Assembly: GCA_002687025.1 (NCBI GenBank)
Contig: NYZG01000281.1
Coordinates: 1 to 19,491, forward strand
Source: Candidatus Poribacteria bacterium
GTDB taxonomy: Bacteria; Poribacteria; WGA-4E; GCA-2687025
DNA: 19,491 nucleotides
Direction: 5' to 3'
Each line of letters opens with the position of its first letter. Within the stretch, counting starts at the first letter, position 1. Positions 14,048-19,491 of this stretch are shown one piece after another. The translations under genes were made by a program, and so were the position numbers. A model generated the notes under the pieces. That model saw only the letters and a list, made by a program, of their open reading frames with translations, did not search any database and had not been told where the DNA came from.

Positions 14048-14076
14048 ATGGTAGGGCGCGTGCGCGAAGAGGTCAA
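14048..14076 (-). promoter_or_regulatory. Sigma-70-type promoter of the yicC-gmk-rpoZ operon
   Basis: On the minus strand, TTGACC (14071-14076, 5 of 6) and TACCAT (14048-14053, 4 of 6 including the key first, second and last bases) are separated by an ideal 17 bp. Transcription would start near 14041, about 46 nt before the yicC ATG. Confidence 0.65.
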
Positions 14077-14225
14077 CAGCGCGCGTGGGCCGGCACGAAG
14101 GCGTGCACAGCGCTCGCCGCGACCCTCGGCGCCGGCGGCCGGTCGCTTGAGGCCGCACCCTCGCAGCTCGATGCCCGCAGCGGATGCCGCTGACGCCGGC
14201 GCCACCGACCACATGGCCGCACGCG

Positions 14226-14254
14226 TTGCGCCCGCGTGCGCCTATCGTTATGCT
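14226..14254 (+). promoter_or_regulatory. Candidate promoter of the LamG protein gene
   Basis: TTGCGC (14226-14231) and TATGCT (14249-14254) are separated by 17 bp, about 70 bp upstream of the ATG at 14326. Consensus matches are 3 and 4 of 6. The rest of the 330-bp divergent region (13996-14325) holds the yicC promoter and no gene that I can support. Confidence 0.35.
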
Positions 14255-14325
14255 GATGGCGCCCTGCAACGGGGTCAGCGTGTCGGGTACGCCGACACAC
14301 GCCCGCGCTACCAAGGAGGACCTCC

Positions 14326-15087
14326 ATGCGCAGACTACGCTTGCTTGTGTCGGTCGCTTGCCTGACGGTCGCTGTCACCGCCTCGGCGGACTTCTTCGAT
14401 GGACTCGTACTGTATCTCCCGCTGGACGAGGGTGAGGGTGACGTCGCCGCCGACCTCAGCGGCCTGGGCCACGACGGCGTCATCGACGCCCCAGCCTGGG
14501 GCCCCGGCAAGTTCGGGAACGCCTTGGTCTTTGCGGGTGAGGCGAGTGGCACGTTCGTCACAGTCGAGAGCACCGAGGCGCTCAACGTCAACGAGATGAC
14601 GTTCACGGCCTGGGTCAACGCCAACGTGTGGGACGGAACGAAGCAAATCGCCGGGAAGTCGGTGCACGGCGGCTGCGGCGGCCGTACGCAGTACGGACTG
14701 TTCAGCGAGGGCGGCATCCTCAAGCTGCGGTTCGAGACGGCCGCCGGCCGAGCCGACATCACTGCCCCGCTGCCAGAGACCGAGGTGTGGGTGAATATCG
14801 CCGTCACCAGTGACGGCGGCGAGGGGAAGATCTACCTGGACGGCGAGGAAGTCGGCGCCGGCGCCGTACCGGGAGACCTCAACGCTAACGAGGACCCGTG
14901 GCGGCTGGGCCAGGACTGCGATCGCGCGAATTACATCTTCGACGGCTCCATCGACGAGGCGCGGCTGTGGAGCCGAGCGCTGTCCCCCGACGAAATCGGC
15001 CAGTTCATGGAAGGCGGCGTCGAGATGTTGGCCGTCGACCCGGCCGGGAAGCTCTCCACCACCTGGGGCGCCCTACGTCTGCGCTAG
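14326..15087 (+). CDS. Secreted LamG (concanavalin-like) domain protein with C-terminal WG tag
   Basis: This 253-residue protein has a Sec signal peptide (residues 1-21, cleavage likely after VTASA). One LamG_3-type domain follows (about 24-225). Typical pieces are LVLYLPLDEGEGDVAADLSG, MTFTAWVNANVWDG, VNIAVTSDGGEGKIYLDGEE and the closing signature DGSIDEARLWSRALSPDEI. Such domains are lectin-like folds that bind sugars or calcium; no catalytic residues are visible. A short linker ends in VDPAGKLSTTWGALR plus two residues, matching the tag at 1023-1079. The start is firm: AAGGAGGA lies 5 nt before the ATG. A surface or secreted carbohydrate-binding role is likely, with the ligand unknown. Confidence 0.88.
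   Translation: MRRLRLLVSVACLTVAVTASADFFDGLVLYLPLDEGEGDVAADLSGLGHDGVIDAPAWGPGKFGNALVFAGEASGTFVTVESTEALNVNEMTFTAWVNANVWDGTKQIAGKSVHGGCGGRTQYGLFSEGGILKLRFETAAGRADITAPLPETEVWVNIAVTSDGGEGKIYLDGEEVGAGAVPGDLNANEDPWRLGQDCDRANYIFDGSIDEARLWSRALSPDEIGQFMEGGVEMLAVDPAGKLSTTWGALRLR
15034..15087 (+). other. C-terminal tag VDPAGK-x-x-TTWGALR, copy 2
   Basis: This stretch encodes the last 17 residues of the LamG protein plus its stop. It shares 13 of 15 aligned residues with the tag on the secreted protein at 1023-1925, using mostly different synonymous codons. Only two residues follow the motif here and three in the other copy, so it is strictly terminal. Confidence 0.6.
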
Positions 15088-15090
15088 CCA

Positions 15091-15119
15091 TGGTGAGAGG
15101 ACCCCGCGCGTGCTAGAAT
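15091..15119 (+). promoter_or_regulatory. Candidate promoter of the tautomerase gene
   Basis: TAGAAT (15114-15119, 5 of 6) is identical to the -10 of the strong rpsR promoter. The element 17 bp upstream, TGGTGA (15091-15096), is weak. The leader would be about 25 nt. It may also serve the tricorn gene, for which no separate promoter was seen. Confidence 0.35.
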
Positions 15120-15150
15120 CGGGCCGGCTACAGAGCAGGAGTCCGACCCG

Positions 15151-15381
15151 ATGCCGCACGTCAACGTACGCATGTATCCCGGCCGAACCGAGGAGCAGAA
15201 GCGCCTGCTAACGTCGAAGATAATCGAAGCCTTCGGTGAGGCGATGGACATACCTTCCAAGTGGCTCACCGTAGCCATCGAGGAGGTGGAGCCCGACGAC
15301 TGGAAGGCAGATGTCGTCGGGCCGGAGATACTCGCGAAGGAGGAGTTCCTCTACAAGGAACCCGAGTACCTGGACGACTGA
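15151..15381 (+). CDS. PptA-like tautomerase (4-oxalocrotonate tautomerase superfamily)
   Basis: This 76-residue protein begins MPHVNVRMYPGRTEEQK. After Met removal the N-terminal proline would be the catalytic base, as in all 4-oxalocrotonate tautomerase-type enzymes. The second half (VAIEEVEPDDWKADVVGPEI, then KEPEY) aligns by eye with the Escherichia coli PptA pattern (IALQQIQP-SWQ...KKPGY). Its 76 residues match PptA (77) better than the 62-residue classical enzymes. GCAGGAG lies about 8 nt upstream of the ATG. The physiological substrate is unknown, as for most small tautomerases. It lies 52 bp upstream of the tricorn gene and may be co-transcribed with it. Confidence 0.87.
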   Translation: MPHVNVRMYPGRTEEQKRLLTSKIIEAFGEAMDIPSKWLTVAIEEVEPDDWKADVVGPEILAKEEFLYKEPEYLDD

Positions 15382-15433
15382 CTCCGCTCACGTGTCGTGA
15401 TGCCGTCGCCGTCACAGTGAGCCGGAGGGAACT

Positions 15434-18400
15434 ATGCCCGGGTACTACCGCAGTCCCACGATCCACGACGACGCCCTTGTCTTCGCCAGCGAAGACGACC
15501 TTTGGACCGTCTCCCCTGACGGCGGCATCGCGCGTCGGTTGACATCCGCCGTCGGCGCGACGCGCGCGCCGTGCTTCTCTCCCGACGGCTCGCGGCTCGC
15601 CCTGGTGGCCTCCGACGAGGGCCCCGCCGAACTGCATCTGATGGACGCGCGGGGCGGCGAACTTTCGCGCCTGACGTATCAGGCAGCCAACGCGATCGTC
15701 GTGGGCTGGACGCCGGACGCGTCCGGCATCTACTACGCGAGCAACGCCGAACAGCCGTACGCCCACGTCTACCACCTGTGGACGCAGCCCGCCGATGGCG
15801 GCATTCCGCAACGCCTCCCGTACGGCCCGGCCGACTGCATCAGCCATGGGCCGGGCGGCCGGCTAGTCCTGGCGAGGCACGGCAGGCGCGACCCCGCGCG
15901 ATGGAAGCGCTATCGTGGCGGAACAGCCGGGCGCCTATGGATCGACGCCCACGGCGACGGCGAATTCGTCGCCCTTGCCCCGGCGGACGGCGCGTACGCC
16001 ACGCCCATGTGGATCGGCGACCGCATCTACTTCGTGTGCGACCACGAGGGCATCGGCAATCTCTACTCATGTCTGCACGACGGCGATGATCTGCGGCGCC
16101 ACACCGACCAGGACGAGTACTACGTCCGCGGCGCATCTACGGACGGCTCGCGGATCGTGTACCACGCCGGCGCGGACCTGTACGTGCACGATGTCGCGTC
16201 CGACTCGGGGTGGCGGGTCGACGTGGACTATCGCAGCCCCTTCACGCAGCGTCGCCGGACTTTCCCGTCGGCGGAGAAGTTCCTACACGGATGCGCCCCT
16301 CACCCAGACGGCCACGCCCTCGCTGCGACGGTGCGCGGCAAGCCCTTCACCATTGCGAATTGGGAGGGCGCCGCACTCCAGCACGGCGAGCCGGACGGCG
16401 TCCGTTACCGACTCACCGAATGGCTGAACGACGGCGTCCGGCTGGTCAGCGTCACGGACGAAGGCGGCGAAGAGGCCCTCGAAGTGCGCACCGTCGACGG
16501 GTCTTCTGACCCTCGCCGTCTGGAGGGCCTCGACATCGGCAGGCCCGTGAGCATCGAGGTGTCCGCCACCGACGACAAGATCCTCCTCGCGAACCATCGC
16601 TACGAACTGCATGTCATCGATCTCGCCAGCCGAGAGTCACGCCTACTGGACAGCAGCGTATACGGCGGCATCCGAGGGATGAGCTGGTCCCCGGACGGCA
16701 AGTGGGCGGCGTACGGATTCGCAGGGAGCGAACGGACGGCGTGCATCAAGATCGCCGAGATCGACACCGGCGACACCCACGAGGTCACGCACCGCGAATT
16801 CCACGACGCCGGCCCGGCGTGGGATCCCTCCGGCAAGTACATCTACTTCGTGTCCAGTCGCCAGTTCAACCCCGTGTATGACGCCGTGCAGTTCGGTCTT
16901 GGGTTCCCGGAGGCCGCGCGACCGTTCCTCGTGACGCTCCAGGAGGACGCGCCGCATCCGTTTCTGCCGCGTCCACGGCCCTTGCACGACGACGGCGCCG
17001 ACAAGGAGAAGGACAAGGACGAGAAGACGGACGGCGACGCGGAAACCGCCGACGTCGAAGGGGCAGAGACGGACGCTGCCGAGGACAAGCGCGACAAGAC
17101 GGACACGAAGCCCGAGCCAATCAGGATCGACCTGGACGGCATCCAACGTCGTGTCGTCGCGTTCCCGTACCCGGAAGGTCGATACGGCGCGATCGCTGGC
17201 GTTGAGAACAAGGCCCTGTTCGTCAGCCATCCCGTACGCGGCTCCCTCCCGTCGCCGGGGCGTGACGACAGCAGCCCCAGCGGCACGCTGCACGTCTACG
17301 ACTTCAAGGAGCAGAAGAAGGACACCATCGCGTCGGGCATCGACGGGTTCGCCCTGTCACGCGACACGAAGACGCTCGTGTACCGAGCCGGGCCGAAGCT
17401 GCGCGTCCTGAAGGCCGGCGAGAAGCCCGACGAGGCAGCGGGCAAGGAAGGGCCGAGTCGCAAGAGCGGCTGGATCGACCTGGGCCGCATTCGGGCCTCG
17501 GTGGACCCCCGCGCCGAGTGGCGCCAGATGTACCGCGAAGCGTGGCGTCTGCAACGGGAGTACTTCTGGACCGAGGACATGTCGGCAGTCGACTGGGATC
17601 GCGTCTACGAGCGCTATCTGCCGTTGCTCGACCGCGTCGGGTGCCGATCCGAGTTCTCGGACCTGATGTGGGAGATGCAGGGAGAGTTGGGCACCTCACA
17701 CGCGTACGAGATGGGCGGCGACTACCCGGCGGGGCCCAACTACCCACAGGGCTTCCTGGGCGCGGAACTGCGCCACGACGATGACGCCGGCGGATACCGG
17801 ATCGAGGCCGTCGTGCAGGGCGACGCCTGGGACGAGACCTCGGACTCGCCGCTCAACAGACCGGGCGTTGGCGTGCGCGCGGGCGACCTGTTGGTCGCGG
17901 TCGGCGGGCAGCCGGTCGACTATGACCGGGCGCCCGCGGCGGCCCTCGTCAATCGGGCCGGGCAGGAGACCGAGATCACGGTGAAGGGGCAGGCGGCAGA
18001 CGACGAGCCCCGTCGGGTGACGGTGAAGCCCCTAGGGAGCGAATACGCAGCGCGCTACCGTGAGTGGGTCGTCGCGAATCGCGCCCGCGTGCACGAGCGC
18101 ACGCATGAGCAAGTCGGCTATGTGCACATCCCCGATATGGGCGGCAAAGGCTACGCGGAGTTCCACCGCGCCTACCTCGCCGAGTTGGACTTTCCCGCGC
18201 TCATCGTTGATGTGCGGCACAACCGGGGCGGGCACGTGTCTCCGCTTCTGTTGGAGAAGTTGGCGCGCAAGCGCATTGGGTACGACCGTCCGCGATACGG
18301 GCAGCCGATGCCCTATCCAGGCGACTCGGTGATGGGCCCCATGGTCGCCCTTACCGACGAGAACTCCGGCTCGGACGGAGACATCTTCTCCCACTGCTTC

Positions 18401-18730
18401 AAGCTCATGGGCCTCGGCCCCCTGATCGGCACGCGGGCCTGGGGCGGCGTGATTGGCATTAGCCCTCAGTCGGCCTTCGTTGACGGCGGCGGCACGACTC
18501 AGCCCGAGTATTCGTTCTGGTTCACGGATGTGGGGTGGGACGTCGAGAACTACGGAACCGACCCGGACATCGAGGTGCAGTACCGCCCGCAGGACTACGT
18601 CGCCGGGGTCGACCCGCAGATGGAGCGGGCCCTGGTCGAGATCCTGAGACTGTTGGAGGAGAATCCGCCGCAAGTTCCAGACTTCGGCCGCCGTCCGCGA
18701 CTGCCGCTACCGTCACTGCCACCGCGATAG
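15434..18730 (+). CDS. Tricorn protease homologue (peptidase S41B)
   Basis: This 1098-residue protein matches full-length tricorn, a cytoplasmic giant peptidase that degrades oligopeptides downstream of larger proteases. No signal peptide is present. Residues about 5-280 and 285-660 carry repeated SPDG-type blades of two beta-propellers. A Lys/Asp/Glu-rich insertion (518-560) interrupts the second. The catalytic helical segment 690-765 includes GTSHAYE (S755, H756). A PDZ domain lies at about 770-865. The protease core contains VDVRHNRGGH and NSGSDGD (nucleophile S980; D981 probably selects basic P1 residues). E1038 lies in VENYGTDPDIEV, 58 residues after the serine, the same spacing as S965-E1023 in Thermoplasma. 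All expected catalytic residues are present. CGGAGGGA precedes the ATG closely. Confidence 0.95.
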   Translation: MPGYYRSPTIHDDALVFASEDDLWTVSPDGGIARRLTSAVGATRAPCFSPDGSRLALVASDEGPAELHLMDARGGELSRLTYQAANAIVVGWTPDASGIYYASNAEQPYAHVYHLWTQPADGGIPQRLPYGPADCISHGPGGRLVLARHGRRDPARWKRYRGGTAGRLWIDAHGDGEFVALAPADGAYATPMWIGDRIYFVCDHEGIGNLYSCLHDGDDLRRHTDQDEYYVRGASTDGSRIVYHAGADLYVHDVASDSGWRVDVDYRSPFTQRRRTFPSAEKFLHGCAPHPDGHALAATVRGKPFTIANWEGAALQHGEPDGVRYRLTEWLNDGVRLVSVTDEGGEEALEVRTVDGSSDPRRLEGLDIGRPVSIEVSATDDKILLANHRYELHVIDLASRESRLLDSSVYGGIRGMSWSPDGKWAAYGFAGSERTACIKIAEIDTGDTHEVTHREFHDAGPAWDPSGKYIYFVSSRQFNPVYDAVQFGLGFPEAARPFLVTLQEDAPHPFLPRPRPLHDDGADKEKDKDEKTDGDAETADVEGAETDAAEDKRDKTDTKPEPIRIDLDGIQRRVVAFPYPEGRYGAIAGVENKALFVSHPVRGSLPSPGRDDSSPSGTLHVYDFKEQKKDTIASGIDGFALSRDTKTLVYRAGPKLRVLKAGEKPDEAAGKEGPSRKSGWIDLGRIRASVDPRAEWRQMYREAWRLQREYFWTEDMSAVDWDRVYERYLPLLDRVGCRSEFSDLMWEMQGELGTSHAYEMGGDYPAGPNYPQGFLGAELRHDDDAGGYRIEAVVQGDAWDETSDSPLNRPGVGVRAGDLLVAVGGQPVDYDRAPAAALVNRAGQETEITVKGQAADDEPRRVTVKPLGSEYAARYREWVVANRARVHERTHEQVGYVHIPDMGGKGYAEFHRAYLAELDFPALIVDVRHNRGGHVSPLLLEKLARKRIGYDRPRYGQPMPYPGDSVMGPMVALTDENSGSDGDIFSHCFKLMGLGPLIGTRAWGGVIGISPQSAFVDGGGTTQPEYSFWFTDVGWDVENYGTDPDIEVQYRPQDYVAGVDPQMERALVEILRLLEENPPQVPDFGRRPRLPLPSLPPR

Positions 18731-18744
18731 GGCCGCTGCGGGCG

Positions 18745-19491
18745 CTAGGTTCGTCCGAACACCGCACGTAGCCGTAACGCCACGTACTGCGTCAGACGAA
18801 TCCAACTGTAGTTGTCGGAGGCCCGGCCGTCCTGCGGCACGGGCTCGAAATGCCCGCTGTCCTTGTACAGAGTGTCGAGTGACGCCTTCATGTGTGGGAG
18901 TCCGTCGAGCAGCGCGCGGTGACCGAGGAAGCGCCAGTGGAAGCCGTACCTCTTGGCGCCGTCGAACGCGCCCTGGCACAGCACCGACCCGGTGTCGATG
19001 CCGGCGTCAACCTTGAGCAGCGTGTAGCCGACGTACTGCGGCTCGCCCTTCAGCAACGCCCAACCCGCCGTGTGCAGACCTCGGTACTCGGGCGTAATGC
19101 CCTCGTGCAGCACGAACGTCCCGTACTGCGGGATGCCGAAGAATCGACGCCGGAAGATCGTGCGCCCACACGTCGCGAAGACCACGTCGGGCGCGGCCGC
19201 CGTCAGGTCCGCGCGCCATCTGCGGGAGTGGATGTCGTCACAGGAATGCGTCGGCGCGGTCGTGTCCGGGACGCTTAGGAAGGCGTCCGGGAATTCGGCG
19301 TCCCACAGACGACGCTCTTCCTTGCCGAAGCGTAGGACGTAGTAGGTGAGGAACAGGAGTTCGTCTATCACGCGGAGGACGCCGAGGCGCTTCACGCGGC
19401 GGCGGATCTCGCGCACGCGCGCGCCGGTCTCCGGCCAGTCCTCCTCGATGAAGTACACGCCGACCAGCGTGTAGTGCTCGTCGAGCCAGCG
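18745..19491 (-). CDS. Formyltransferase-like protein, N-terminus outside window
   Basis: The frame is open to the window end, so the N-terminus is missing; GTG 19458 is probably internal, because RWLDEHYTLVGVYFIEED reads as a normal core strand. The visible 248 residues contain the formyltransferase core: DVVFATCGRTIF, LHEGITPEYRG, HTAGWALLKGEPQYVGYTLL and DAGIDTGSVL. These fold families use 10-formyltetrahydrofolate to formylate methionyl-tRNA, GAR or amino sugars. The conserved Asp (DTG) and His (LHEG) are present, but the Asn usually two residues before that His is Val (codon 19111-19113). The C-terminal segment (SDNYSWIRLTQYVALRLRAVFGRT) is basic and unlike the Fmt C-domain. A sugar-type or inactive relative is plausible. 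The stop is 14 bp from the tricorn stop, convergently. Confidence 0.8.
   Translation of the reverse strand, partial: RWLDEHYTLVGVYFIEEDWPETGARVREIRRRVKRLGVLRVIDELLFLTYYVLRFGKEERRLWDAEFPDAFLSVPDTTAPTHSCDDIHSRRWRADLTAAAPDVVFATCGRTIFRRRFFGIPQYGTFVLHEGITPEYRGLHTAGWALLKGEPQYVGYTLLKVDAGIDTGSVLCQGAFDGAKRYGFHWRFLGHRALLDGLPHMKASLDTLYKDSGHFEPVPQDGRASDNYSWIRLTQYVALRLRAVFGRT

Noticed and set aside
13996..14214. N-terminal extension of YicC
   Set aside because: The family begins at MRSMTGFG. The extension would cover the promoter at 14048-14076.

Overview
This is a GC-rich (about two thirds G+C by eye) bacterial chromosomal window, densely packed with genes. No tRNA, rRNA, insertion sequence, phage gene or CRISPR array was seen. 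The gene mix suggests a poorly cultured environmental lineage. It includes secreted LamG-type proteins with a shared C-terminal tag, a tricorn protease, a LarA/DUF2088 protein, a secreted tandem-caspase protein and a PptA-type tautomerase. Candidatus Poribacteria or a related marine candidate phylum is my best guess. This rests on remembered gene content and was not tested.

Layout. (1) 1-936, plus strand: C-terminal part of a radical SAM protein. (2) 1023-3479, minus strand: a secreted beta-sandwich protein and a LarA-like protein, separated by about 380 bp without a convincing gene. (3) 3764-7969, plus strand: an operon of an ECF sigma factor, a zinc-finger anti-sigma factor with one membrane helix, and a 981-residue secreted protein with two caspase-like peptidase domains, glycine-rich repeats and a barrel-like C-terminus. 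(4) 7966-13995, minus strand: a long co-directional run. In transcription order it is yicC, gmk, rpoZ, rpsR, a TAT-exported Rieske protein, an unknown acidic protein, a HAD hydrolase and a BatA-like von Willebrand A protein. yicC, gmk and rpoZ overlap by 4 nt at each junction and follow a good sigma-70-type promoter at 14048-14076. rpsR has its own very good promoter at 11966-11995. (5) 14326-18730, plus strand: a secreted LamG protein, a small tautomerase and a complete tricorn protease. (6) 18745-19491, minus strand: a formyltransferase-like protein running off the window end.

How the genes fit together. The yicC-gmk-rpoZ-rpsR block is housekeeping (RNA turnover, GMP phosphorylation, RNA polymerase assembly, ribosome). 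The sigma/anti-sigma/caspase operon looks like a self-contained, signal-controlled proteolytic module acting outside the cytoplasm. It converges on the BatA-like gene so tightly that the two stop codons share the palindrome CTAG. The tricorn protease is a second, cytoplasmic peptide-degrading system.

Most interesting for follow-up: the sigma/anti-sigma/tandem-caspase module; the C-terminal VDPAGK-x-x-TTWGALR tag shared by two otherwise different secreted proteins; the in-frame 63-bp repeat expansion inside the Rieske protein; and two enzyme homologues (LarA-like and formyltransferase-like) that appear to lack a residue considered catalytic in their families.
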